A stretch of DNA of 64,000 bases from Paraphaeosphaeria minitans (lineage: Eukaryota > Ascomycota > Dothideomycetes > Pleosporales > Didymosphaeriaceae), in the NCBI GenBank assembly GCA_015832175.1, contig WJXW01000005.1, forward strand, positions 372,001 to 436,000, written 5' to 3'. The notes below the pieces were generated by a model. That model made no database searches. It saw only the letters and a list, made by a program, of their open reading frames with translations, and was not told the origin of the DNA. Shown piece by piece: positions 24,178 to 35,220 of the stretch; the stretch's first letter is position 1, and every line of letters starts with the position of its first letter. The position numbers and the translations under genes are program-made.

Positions 24178-25097
24178 AGCATTGCCTCAGTGTCCATCTT
24201 GGCTTACTTGATAGAAAATTTAAAGTGTGAAGTTGTTGTAGGTGTGTCTATGCTGTGTAGTACAACTAGAAGAAAAAGAAATTATTGAATATCACACGTC
24301 TGCCCTAATGGACACCGCGAAGGGGAGCGGGCATATCTCTTGCTCTATCTAGACTTAACATACTCGTTACTCTCAAGTACACTTGCAGATATCCTTCGCG
24401 CATCCTTGCATTCTTACTGAGACGACTTCGACTCTCTAGTTATATTTGCGATATTTGGTTCTATGAGGGAGCTGGGCTATTAACTCTCCCCAGATTCACA
24501 ATACAATACCATGGCGTCGGTGTCTGCTTTCGACCACTGCGAGACCAGCCTTTCTACGCAGCCTCCCGTGACAGCACCGAGAAAGCGCAACGAAGCACTG
24601 GACATTAAAGTTCTTGTTACTGATTTTGAAAGCAATCGTGCGTGCTTCGATAGTTACTGACTTTGAGTGCAACTGAGTGTGCTTCAAGTGTTATGATCCA
24701 GAACAAGATAACTACATCGCCAATCTCCACAGCCATACTCACTTACTAACGCACACATCAACTATGGCACGTAGCACAGCGAATGTACTTTCTAACAGTT
24801 TCTATCTCGACCAGTAAGCCTACTAAGCGCCTATACCGCGTTTTGTCTTTGGCTGCTCACAAAGCGCACGAGATGTCGACACTCGATCCACGACGAGTGA
24901 GCATAAAGGCACACCCCGCTAACACACGTTACCTACCCAATCATCCCGCCTACAACATTACCGTAAAGATGGGTGAGCCATGCCCAAAAATGTGCCTCGG
25001 CACTCGCACTCTTACCACTGCACCACTGCACCACTGCACCACTGAGACCCTTCAACCCTCCCTTCATCCAGAAAGAAACTCAAAAACAATGAATAAC
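24178..25097. other. Gene-poor stretch between pseudogene and tRNA
   Basis: The base composition is more AT-rich than in the flanking genes. A short 8-bp tandem repeat lies near its right end. No supported coding frame. Confidence 0.4.
25013..25044. repeat. 8-bp tandem repeat (CACCACTG)
   Basis: Four nearly perfect adjacent copies of an ACCACTGC-type octamer lie about 50 bp downstream of the tRNA-Asp gene (which is on the minus strand). Confidence 0.85.
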
Positions 25098-25183
25098 TCT
25101 CCCTCGGGGAATCGAACCCCGGTCTCCCGCGCTCGTAACCTTACGATGACAAGCGGAAATCATGACCACTAGACCAAGGAAGA
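25098..25183 (-). tRNA. tRNA-Asp(GTC) with 15-nt intron
   Basis: Read on the minus strand, a full cloverleaf can be drawn. The acceptor stem TCTTCCT pairs with AGGGAGA. The D arm starts GTCTAGTGGTCA. The anticodon stem TCCGC pairs with GCGGG, the anticodon GTC is at 25150-25148, and the T arm is CGGGG-TTCGATT-CCCCG. A 15-nt insertion at 25146-25132, TCGTAAGGTTACGAG, lies directly after the base 3' of the anticodon (37/38), the standard position for nuclear tRNA introns. The insertion is itself nearly palindromic. Removing it leaves a 71-nt tRNA without CCA, as expected for a eukaryotic gene. Confidence 0.92.
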
Positions 25184-25720
25184 TGGTGAAGCTTGTTGTG
25201 CTTACTGATTTGATGAAGGACTTGTAATGTTATGAATATATATCCAAACAGCAAATTTGAGGAGAGGAAGCCACAAAGAGTTGCTACCGAGGATGGGCTT
25301 TCAAGAATTTGGGAGTGCGGGGCAGCTGTGGATACCATCGGTGTGCGGTCAAAAGCGGTTAGCGAGGCGGATGCAAGGAGTGCAACCAAGCGAGCGAGTA
25401 CCGTACGTAGTAACTAAGAGCATCCACAGAAAGACGCCAACAACACCACGGTATTCGTTGTAACATAGGTATTACCATAGGTGCTCTTCGTCATAAACGA
25501 GGGTTACCATAGACATCCATGCGACTGTTTCACCGGAAAGCTACAGCATCCACACAAAGTACATACAATATTGTAACAACTCGGGTCAATTCAAAAACTC
25601 GACGCTATGTTTTACATTGAAACATTTCTACTCATCGCCACGTGCAATCATCACCGAGGGTATCTATCCACCGCCCCAGCTTCTCAAATCATACAATCGA
25701 CTCCCCACGACATGGCTCGT
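25184..25720. other. Intergenic, tRNA to peptide transporter 3' end
   Basis: It holds the upstream side of the tRNA gene and the 3' region of the transporter gene. No gene is seen. Confidence 0.4.
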
Positions 25721-27690
25721 TTACGCTAACGGAGCGGACTTCTCCACACTGCTCCGGTCCAGACCCACCGTCCTCTCATCATGCGCATCCGCCTGCTTCA
25801 ACGCCGTATTGGAATCGATGTCCTGATCCATGGCGTTCATCTCGTCCTCGGTGTCATTCAAGTGGTGGAACAGCACCCAGATCATACAACCCGCCACGAA
25901 ACTCGCGACGGCAATGCCGACGTACATCCACTGGATGGCCGGGTCGTACAGCACGGGGTTCAGCGCCTCGGAGATGGCGGAGCCGAAGGCGTTCGTCAGC
26001 AGGAACATGGACTGCACAAAGGACTTCATGCTCGGCGGGGCCTTGGTGTAGGCGTACTCGTAGCCAGTGACGGAGGCGAAGATCTCGGAGATACCGATGA
26101 GCATGTACGCGCCGGTTTGGACGGCGATGTGGATGTTGTTGCCGTGGGCTTCGCCGTTTGCGTCGAGCGAGGCGTCGCAGCCCGGGTGCTCGTAGCAGGG
26201 GCCGGTTTTGTAGATGAAATGCTGGAGGACCGCGGCGTACACCATGGCGAAGGAAGCGATCCAGAAACCGGCGACGATGCGGCTGATGGGCGGGAAGCGG
26301 ATGCCGGCGCGGCGGAGGGCGGGCATGAGCAGGCGCTCTACGATGGGAAGGAAGACGATGATGGCGATCGGGTCGAAGTTTTGCATCAAGTCGTTTGGGA
26401 TCCCGTGGTTGGCCATCTGACCACCCTGCGAGATGAAGTTGTTGGAAAATTGTCCGTAGACAACCCAGTACACCGGATAAAAGCAGAAGACCTTGCACGC
26501 GGTGAGGGCGCGCTTGACCTCCTCAACAAACTGGTCGTCCCACTTGATCTTCGACGCGACGCCGTCGTTGCCGAGGCCAGCCTGGTACGTCGGCTTCGCA
26601 GCGTTCATATTGCGGCCCTTGATCATCATCCAAATGGCGCGGAAGGCGTCTGTAACAACGGAGCCTTGCGGTGGGCGCACAACGTAAATCTTGCGTCCCA
26701 ACACGAGGGTGACCGTGCCGACGAGGAACATGCACAAGCAGAGCAAGAATGCTGACCAGAAGCCAGTGTCGAGCTCCATGTAAGGCGTTGCGATGAGCGA
26801 CAGGGAGCCCAGGTTGATGCAGAAGTAGAAGATCATGTAGATGCGCGTGATGGTAATGGCCGGATCGATGATGATGCGCTCGCCCGTCTTCTCGTCGGTG
26901 GAGATCTTCATCTGGCGGCGTTTGTACTGGTCGGCGATGAGAGGGGCAACGTTGGCCTTGATACCACCGGTTCCTAATCCGATGACGATAATCGCAGCGA
27001 GGAAGCCTCCCAGGCCGGCACCTTGGCTCAGCACACTGGGGATCGAGGTAACGGTTAAGATGAGGAGACCGGCGATGTAGATGAAGCAGAAGATGAGGAT
27101 GGCGTTGTACTTTCCGAGGTACTGATCAGCAACGATGGCACCCAAGATAGGCGTCACTAGAGACGTTAGTAGAGTCCTTTCATGTCCAGATATTTTGAAG
27201 GCTTACCATAGCACCAGAACTGGAAGAAAGTAGTAAGACCGCTTGCACCCTGGTGACCCATACCGAGGGCACCAGGTCCATCACGTCCATCGAGCGGGCG
27301 CTGGGCGTAGTTTTGGAAAAGACCAGAGGCACCATAGTATGTGAAGCGCTCGCAAAGTTCGACAACCGCGACGAGGAAGGCGGCTTTGGGGACCTTGTCA
27401 CCCACTCGTCGGAGGGTCTTCTTCTCCTCCTCGGTGGGAAGTTCACCACCGAAGCCATCGTCCTCGCCCGCTACTTCCGAGGGAGAGTGTGATGAGGACT
27501 CAAGCGCGGCGGTCTTCTCATCTGCAGTGAACGGCGCCTCCCTCAATGGCTCCCCAGCAAGATCCCGCTGCTTGTTGGATAGATCAGGCTGATCAAGGAT
27601 CTGGTGAAGGCTATTCGCTGTCAGTGGACATGCTCGAAGTCGCGCACGTATAACTCACCCTGCAGCCTCGGTCTCGTATGCCGTCGCCAT
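25721..27690 (-). CDS. ptr2: Proton-dependent oligopeptide transporter (POT/PTR2)
   Basis: Exons 27690-27659, 27610-27207 and 27156-25721 give 623 aa. An acidic, serine-rich cytosolic N-terminus leads into the POT signature ELCERFTYYG, where E95, E98 and R99 form the ExxER motif linked to proton coupling. GTGGIKANVAPLIADQY is the second PTR signature (PTR2 family), and YPVYWVVYGQFSNNF lies in the helix 7 region. About twelve membrane segments are visible. Yeast Ptr2 imports di- and tripeptides across the plasma membrane with protons. The C-terminal tail is acidic and hydrophilic (HHLNDTEDEMNAMDQD), a plausible site for endocytic control. Confidence 0.95.
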
Positions 27691-29737
27691 CTTGAATTGC
27701 GCTTCTCAAGGCGAGCTCACAACACAGCAAAGGGTAAAAGGTAGAGAGTTTCACCCCGGGATTGACGACGTGCAAGAACAGCGCGACGGCTCGTCCATAT
27801 TTAACCACTCTGTCTCCACCAGAGCTACCCACACACCTGCACCCAACGCGCCGGGAACACAGCACCTGTCGCCTCCACCGCGATAAGCATCTCCCGGCTG
27901 GGGCCACAAGCAATGCCGCGCGATGTAACCTGCACCCAGCACTTCGTTGCTAACCCTTCTCAGCCGTTCTGCCGTTGCGCCGTCAATCAAGCAATTCCCT
28001 TGGCAGCTTAGATGCGCCACTTTGCATCCACCCTTGTCCGATCCTAGACTCTTCGCCGCCCGCGGCGTACGTCGGTGGAGCTCCCGGCGCGTGATTAGAC
28101 GGGTCTTGCTGCTGAATGAGGATGTGTTGTTGATGATCAAGTTGGCATTGCCAAGAGACCTTCGCAGCCGACTCGTGGGCGGGCCGGAGAGAGAGTCGCG
28201 CACCCCTCCTCACGCGACGTCGAGTACCGTAGGCAAATATCGTACCTGCAGCCATCCATACCGTACCAAACCACGATCCCACCGGCGCACCGTGGTTGCG
28301 ACCTGCGTACTCAATGCTCGTAGGTACCGTGTAGTATGTACACTTGCTTTCATCGCGCACGAGGGGCGATCCGGAAACAAGCGCTCGGGCCTCTTACCCT
28401 CCCGGTCGAGCTGCCTTCTCGAAAGACCTAAAAATCTCTGTCGCCGGTGCCGAACCCTCGCCGTCGCCTCCTGATAAGGGAGCGTGAGCGCGTGAGAATG
28501 AGTGCCAACGGCTGAAGCCCGGTAAGCTGTTCAAGTAATTCCACACTCGCGATTCGCTGCACGTACTCGGGGCCGCCGAGTGTAGGCCTCGCCGCCTGCT
28601 AGTCCACCTGTTTCGACACTGCGGGTCCAAACTTCATCTCCGCTAGACATCTCGAACCCCAGCCTGCCCCGGCTGGCATCCACATCACTCTGTTCCGCAC
28701 ACACATTCGCGCTGGAGAGTGGTGATTCTATTGCAAATGGGCTCGATACCGGACCTGTTGCGCAAAATTCGAATTGCGCCGGTGAATTCAAAGCCTCAAC
28801 TAAAAGAGAAAGATAAAACTCATCTCCTCTACCTACCATAAGTCCGGAAACGACGCGAAGGCCTCGCCCACGCCAAACACCCGATGCAACCCATGCCTTT
28901 GCGTGAATTTCACCACTCCCAACCACCTCCCCGGCTCCCTAAGCCGACATCCGAATGCTTGTTCAGCGCCTCTTACGACCGCCAATCCTGGGGAGCACAC
29001 GTTATAGAGATAAGCGTCTGTCCTGGCATGCCAACTCTACTGCATGGGGAAGGTGCATCACATCCATCGCAGCGTGTACGCCAGTATGGGTCTTCTGCCA
29101 CCCGCCGATACCGCCTGACCCGGTGGAGCTCCATAGCTTCGCGTGCGTTAAGCATGGTTGGTGTGTGGGGGTCATCTTGCGCGGACATGGACGCGACTCA
29201 GGGGCTGCTAGAAAGGCGTAGCTTGTACCTCGCTTCCATAGAATCTCGGAGCTGTGGTAGAAGATGCTTGTGAATCCGCAGGCATAACCCACCCGGGTTG
29301 GCATGTTAGGCGAGTATTCCTAATAAGATGTAACCGGGTATCACTCATGGGGCCCAGATAGGGAACGACGGGTTGCGGGCGACCTTCACCTTTATTACAG
29401 GTACCAAGCCCTTGCATCGATTATCAGTACTCGTCCAACGCCCAAAAAAACCAAAACACCGTTCAAAGCTAGAAAATGCCGACATTGCCAACGTACATGC
29501 ATACAGACTCCCCTCTACGCGGCAGTAAATCTACCACGAGTACTGATTTCCAAATTCCCATACAATCCAAGTCTTGGAGGACTGCCCACAGTGTATCAAC
29601 AAAGGAAAATGTCCACGACACATCGGCCCCGTGAGCCTTTCGGGCCTGATATCCACCATATCATACACTTTACAGAGATAAGGAAATAATGACAACGAAG
29701 CAACGCCGCCATGTCGCGACGACAAGAATTACCACGA
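27691..29737. other. 2-kb intergenic region
   Basis: This is the 5' region of the peptide transporter and the 3' flank of the zinc transporter; both genes are on the minus strand. Frames of about 130 codons exist (minus 28531-28926, plus 28884-29273), but neither has a recognisable motif or good codon pattern. I do not call them genes. Confidence 0.4.
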
Positions 29738-31439
29738 CTAAGAAGCAGGTTCACAACACTGCTTACTGTTGCCGCATGCATCAGAGCACTCCAACAGACA
29801 CGTCTCGCCCTCGCCGCACACGCTGCCGGTCTTGCTACCGACCTTGGAGGCCTTGCCGTGGGATGCAGCCGCTTCGTCGGCGCTGCTCTCGTCCGTGTTG
29901 CCGGCATGGTCATGGTTCTCGTCGAGGCAGAATTCAGGCTGGATGGTGGAAGAGTGAATGCCGTATTCGTGAAGACATTGCCGGATCTCGCGGGCGAGGG
30001 CCATGTAGCGTGCGGATCCGTCACCCTTGAAATCGAAAGCCACCTGAACATGGAGCGAAGCGACCAGCTTGGTGTCAGAAAGTTGCCAGACGTGGATATG
30101 ATGGCATGACACAATGCCGTCAAGTTCGGTAATGTCGTCCTTTATATCGTCGATTGAAAGGCCCGCTGGTACGGCCTGGAGCAGAATACGTGCCGCAGCT
30201 TTGCACAGCGGGATGGCAGAAGCAAGAATGATGACAGTGATAACCAGGGAAATGGCAGGGTCCGAGTAGAACCTCCATGAGTAGTCGGTTAGCCAGATGA
30301 TGAGTGCCGATGCAATAACACCGATGTTTCCTAGAGCATCACCCATAACGTGCAAGAACACGCCGCGCATGTTGAGATCGTGACCATGGCCGTGACCGCC
30401 TTTGCCCTCTTCCTTTGGCTTTGCGTGCTTGTGGTCGGTGTGAGCGTCCTTCGGAGAACCGAGCTGGCCAGAAACGCCATTAGCTTTCGGCAAAAGCGGT
30501 GACTGCTCCGTAGGTCCACCGTTTGCTACTGGGTTTTCGTTCTCTGCATCTGAGCTGGAGTCTTCCTCCAAACGCGATGATTCAATGATGCTGTTGCGGA
30601 AAGAGGAGGGGTAGACGGGAATGTCCTCGGGTCCAGAGTAGCCTCGAGACCGCGATCGGTGATGCTTCTTGGAGATACGCTTTCCGGATGCTGACTTGCG
30701 GGGAGCGGCGTCCTTCTGGGCTGACCAGGAAATATCAGTAGGTCGCTTTCCAGGGGTATGCGGGCCATCGGTGGCGGCCGACGGCCAGTTTCCAATGCGA
30801 CTTTGCGGAAGCACATCAGCAACATTTCCTCCGTCGTCGGCTACCGCATGGTCTTCGGCGTCGGTTCCGTGGGAATGACCCTCCTCTGCCGAGTGGATTT
30901 CGTCGCCATGTCTATGAGAGTGCCCGCCGTGGCTATGTCCGTGGTCGTGGAAAAGGAAGAGACCGACGATGTTCGAAGCCAGACCAAAAGACCCTACGAC
31001 TAGCACAAGCTTAGGTTGGCTGACTTCTTGGGGCTCGACAAAACGTTGGATGGCATCGAGGAAGATAGTGAGGCATAGTGCGACAAGAAAAACACCGTTT
31101 ACGAGTGCACCGAGGGTTTCGGCCCGTTGCCACTGCGCTTGTTAGTCGAGCAAACGCATGTAGCAGAAGTAAACTCACGCCATAAGTGTACATCTTCGAG
31201 TTCGTTTTCTGGTTGGCGACTTTAACGGCCCATAGACCGACTAGTAGTGAGATCACATCATTCAACATGTGGAAAGAATCAGCAACGAGCGCGAGCGAAT
31301 GAACCGCATATCCTCCGGGTGTCAGCTTCGGTGACTATCATAGCGCGTAGCTGTACTGACCGACAGTTATCTCAAGCAGGAAGAAAAGAGAGTCGATGGC
31401 AAGCAGGATCAGAATCCTGGTGGTTTTGGAGAGACCCAT
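29738..31439 (-). CDS. zrc1: CDF-family zinc transporter (Zrc1/Cot1 type)
   Basis: Exons 31439-31361, 31312-31179 and 31132-29738 give 535 aa. Six membrane segments are visible. Metal-site motifs are HSLALVADSFHMLNDV in helix 2 and HVMGDALGNIGVIASALIIW in helix 5. A long cytosolic loop carries the histidine-rich run HDHGHSHGGHSHRHGDE and a second one (GGHGHGHD). The cytosolic CDF C-terminal domain contains IVSCHHIHVWQLSDTKLVAS. Relatives exchange Zn2+ (and Co2+) for protons at the vacuolar membrane and give metal tolerance. The last 30 residues form a cysteine-rich tail (CGEGETCLLECSDACGNSKQ then CC), which is not a core part of the family. Confidence 0.95.
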
Positions 31440-32429
31440 TGCTAAACCGGGTGCCGGCTCACTGGGAGGCTCGGAGGATGGAGGGACCGTCTATTTCAGG
31501 CAGTATGCAGCAGCCACAGGGCGCTGGAAATGCTCGGAGGAGTGCCACAGCTGTGCGACGACGTCTGGAGGGTTGTAGCGGGGTTTGATGGAGCAGACGC
31601 GCGCACGTTGGGGAGACTTCGCCCTGCGCCATGACGCTTTTCGCGAGTGCCAAGCTTCGATCCGTGCGCCCCACCTCCGCTTTCAACTGTCGGACCGGTC
31701 CGTTCATCACTCGCAGTCGGTTACCTACAATCTCACCAAGAACCAACATGTATAATCGAGCGACGTGCATTTTTGACGCCTTCGCAAGTGTCTCACGCTG
31801 GCGATACCAACCTACTATCCACTGATGGGACCGTCGCTCCTCCAACGACGCTGCAATGAAGAGTGTTTGGATTATCTGAAATCGCCTCGCTCAAGCGTCC
31901 AAAGGCAGGGACAAGCCTTCGATCTATACCTATGAATGAGTGGAACCACAATTCATTTTCGTGTTGAAACCTCCTTTCGATTCATTCGGAATCTCCAGGG
32001 CTGATGCCAGTACCTACCTCTCTAGAATGGACTTTTTCCTGTGCACTGGGCAGTTACCAGCTGTACCAGGGCTTCAAAAAATTCTTGATGCTGCATCTCA
32101 TGGTATTGTGTCACGACCCAGTTTCTATCGGGGGTCAAGGCGGCCGCAACTTCCTCGCGAAAGGCGACCCGGATCTCATGCATCAAGAGCGGCCCGCTGA
32201 CATCACTCTTGAAAGCCATCGTCAGGATTGATCTTCATCTTCACTCCTGCTGTAATTTTCAGAGAGCGGATATCGAAGTGTCGACGCAGTTCACCCAATG
32301 GTTCACCGACCGATTCACTTTCACCGCAGGCCTTCTGGTGACAATCGTGGCTCGTCCAAGTCTCTACTCCCCTAATTCTCTAATCCACACATCCTGAACT
32401 TTCCTTGAGCAACAGTCTCTTTCAAAATC
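31440..32429. other. Intergenic region between divergent genes
   Basis: About 1 kb holds the promoter of the zinc transporter and the 5' region of the gene at 32430. Short frames near 31940-32220 are not convincing. Confidence 0.4.
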
Positions 32430-33362
32430 ATGGAGTCTCCTTGCGTTTGCCCTGCCACCGAGCCTGCCTCCACCCAGAAGAAGGAGCAAACAAAATTACC
32501 GGCTTTCAGAGTCACGAAGCCAGGCGTGAAGCGTAGCCCGAGAAAACTTTCAAAGGCGCTGAAGAGACCCATTCGACCAGATGGCAAGGCCTCGCCTGTG
32601 AAGATCAAAGCCGATGGACTGGTGGACGTCAAGAACCCTCCTTCCGACTTGGTGGCTGAGTAAGTGAGATGGAACGCTTCTTAAAAAACATGACTGAGGA
32701 CTCTTATAAAGCGTCAAACGCAATACTGCCGAATCTCCGCTTCTTCGCCTGGATGAGAGCATTCGCAAAAAGATCTGGGATACGCCATGGGTGGCCTCAC
32801 GATCGAGATCAAGGCTCGAAAGGTCCAGACTGCGGAAGAGAACGCTCCAGCTAATCTGGCATCCGACTATGGATCTGCATATTTTAGCAAAGTCGCTCAC
32901 AATGGCCCAAAGCGCGCCAAGCCGAAGACCGCCTTCCGCCTCCCGGAAGTCAGTCGATTGACCTATGAGGAGACTGCAACACTTGGCTACGCCACCAACC
33001 GATTCGCTTTCGTCGGTGAAGTCAATCAGAAATTTGGACCCGACAATGGACCCGACGGTGCGCTTGAAGGCTGGTGCCGCGAGCTTGTTCCGGCCCAGAT
33101 CAATGCCGTGAACAGCATTCGACCCCACTGCCACGATCTACAGGACTACCTGGACAAGAATAACATGAGGGCGTTCAGGCCGTTGTTCCCAACCCTCAAG
33201 CAGATTCGCGTCCCATCTCGTGCAGTCAACTGTGACGCCAAGTGGCCCTGCCGCGGCGATTCGATGCGAAAGCACTTGCGCCAACAGGCAAAAGAGCGTG
33301 TCTCCGCATTAGTAAAGCAGCAGGAGGGTGAACATATTGAGGTCGTCTCTCCAGACATCTGA
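32430..33362 (+). CDS. Lineage-specific F-box-like/DUF protein, apparent frameshift
   Basis: Exon 1 (32430-32659) encodes a basic N-terminus (TKPGVKRSPRKLSKALKRP). After a 52-bp intron, exon 2 starts at 32712 and reads SPLLRLDESIRKKIW, similar to the short helix (LRLPxEIRNxIYxY) that opens many fungal F-box-like and DUF7730-like proteins. At about 32779 the frame must move by one base: the current frame continues only briefly, while the next frame reads GYAMGGLTIEIKARKVQ and stays open for 190 codons to a stop at 33362. The second frame includes EVSRLTYEETATLGYATNRFAF. I see no room for an intron at the shift. Either one base was lost in this copy or the assembly has an indel. Function unknown. 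Confidence 0.6.
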
Positions 33363-34025
33363 TTTGTATGGCACTCGTCGGGAGGATACATGAGTTTTCA
33401 AGATTGCTTTAGGAGATGAGGTGAGCTTACTCGATAATTGTCGGTCGAATCGTCTGCGAGTCGCGTTGGCTGCACCTGAATTTAGGTGAGACTCTATTTG
33501 AAAACTACGTTGCAATGGCGATGTGTACTTTGGCCGCCAGCATAGTTTTACACCAAAGGTAGCTAATGAGATCTCTCATTTGAGCGATAATTCTGGGATC
33601 TGATTCGGTCTTGACCAACTTGAGCTTCTGGGTTGCGGACTGCGTTACGTAGCTATCCAGTCTACCTGCTTTTTTCTTCTTCCTTTTTTTCCGTACTTTC
33701 CAGTGAAGTTGACTTCGTTCGTCTTTCTCTCTCGCTCTGAACTCTTTCGAACTCTCACAGTGAGATTACGGTCTTTTGCTGGCCAAGGTCTGGAAACCCA
33801 AGACCTATATCCAAGCGATGTTCATTGCCGACAATCTTGTCTTCGCCTGTCCCAAGTCGTACGATCGCACAAATTCAAGATTGCGAGCTTAGACAGAGGC
33901 AACGCGCGTGGAAATGTACGGATGCGGCGCTTTGGGCAGATTTTGTGTTTGAGTAGTGGGGATTTGATTATGAAAGAGTTAACAAATCCGCTGCAGGTTG
34001 GCTTGCCCGCCACACGTCTTCCTGT
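33363..34025. other. Convergent intergenic region
   Basis: It is fairly AT-rich. No supported coding frame. Confidence 0.4.
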
Positions 34026-34661
34026 TCACGCCGTACCGCACCTTTGCCAAAATACCTCCAGTGGCGACAAAGGTGTACCATCAGCGTCGTCATCTGTGTT
34101 CAATACAACCGATCGTATCGTATTCACCGTCGGATTGAACTGCAGAACCGGCCACTCCACTCTCGCAAACACACTGTCTCCTGGCATCTGCCTGCTAGGC
34201 GGCAAGGCGAGCACAATATCACCATTACACTTCTGCGCAAAAGCTTCAGACAAATTGTCAAAGTACTCGTTGCGCTCAGCTTCCCCCCACCCGACTCCAG
34301 CTTCAGCATACTGCTTTTGAAACGCCCAGGACATCGGACACTCTGCGTTGTAGTCGGGTTGACCGTCTTCGTCTTCTTGGGATGTAGCTGCCCAGCCGTC
34401 TTTGTCTAGATCAGCCAGGATGAATAACTCGTTGTCATCCGCGTACTGTTGTGCTGCAGCTAACGTGCCGCCGGTGTAGAACATGCAGCTGCTGGATGGC
34501 ACGTCTTCGAGATGGGGTCGGAGGTCGGACGCGCCTGGTACAAAGGGTTTGTCGAGTCGCTTCGCGAGTGTTTCAGTGGTTGAAAAGACATCGAGAGGCC
34601 ATGGTGATGCAGTAGGAAGAAGTAAGAGTGCGAATGCTGAGACAATAATTTGAATCGTCAT
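34026..34661 (-). CDS. Secreted hypothetical protein
   Basis: A single exon encodes 211 aa. The N-terminus MTIQIIVSAFALLLLPTASP is a clear signal peptide. A Lys-Arg pair at residues 34-35 (TLAKR) could be a kexin cleavage site releasing a mature protein that starts LDKPFVPG. The mature part has four cysteines (SSCMFYTGG, NAECPMSW, QKCNGD, QRCGTA), suggesting two disulfides, and several acidic clusters. A membrane anchor is absent. I do not recognise the family. The long open frame, signal peptide and paired cysteines support a real gene. Confidence 0.68.
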   Translation of the reverse strand: MTIQIIVSAFALLLLPTASPWPLDVFSTTETLAKRLDKPFVPGASDLRPHLEDVPSSSCMFYTGGTLAAAQQYADDNELFILADLDKDGWAATSQEDEDGQPDYNAECPMSWAFQKQYAEAGVGWGEAERNEYFDNLSEAFAQKCNGDIVLALPPSRQMPGDSVFARVEWPVLQFNPTVNTIRSVVLNTDDDADGTPLSPLEVFWQRCGTA

Positions 34662-35220
34662 CTTAAAGCGAGAAGGGAAGAGAAACTGATTCGGCCTCTT
34701 GTGATGGCACTTGTGCGATACTGATTTTTCCGCGTCCTACAAAGACTTTTTATTTCCACTACGATGTCGCCCATTTTCGCATATTAACACCTCCCGGTCT
34801 AAGATTAGCTTCCATTTCGTGGCGGCTCGCACAGCCTCCTTACCTTCATTCCTCAGCAGACTAAACATTCGTATTCGCGAGACTAAGACAAACGGACTCG
34901 TGGTATGCTCGTGTGAGGCGGGTGAATAAGCAACCATTGTTTCAGCCTTACTATTTGGCGAAGTCACTAGCTGACGAAACATCATCACAAGTGCAAACAG
35001 CCCCACAACTCATTGATAGATATGCCTCTCATCATAAAGCTCAAAGGAAAAGCAAGATATTGTAGATCTTTTCAAGAGGCGAGAGCTAGATCAATAACCC
35101 GAATCCTACAACTTCGCCATCAGCGCCTTCGAAAGAGGTCGCATTGAACAAACTTCATCTACAAATCGTTTGTTATTCAACCTACTGCCCTTTCTATCCT
35201 GGTTCAGATCTCTTTGCAAC
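34662..35220. promoter_or_regulatory. Divergent promoter region of two secreted-protein genes
   Basis: 559 bp lie between the starts of two divergent genes that both encode proteins with signal peptides. Shared control is possible but no motif was recognised. Confidence 0.35.

Noticed and set aside
28531..28926. 131-codon minus-strand frame in the 2-kb gap
   Set aside because: No motif, no homologue that I recognise, and no clear start context. Frames of this length are expected by chance in GC-rich DNA.
33703..34320. 205-codon plus-strand frame overlapping the secreted protein at 34026-34661
   Set aside because: The minus-strand frame has a signal peptide and paired cysteines, while the plus-strand frame lacks these and any motif.
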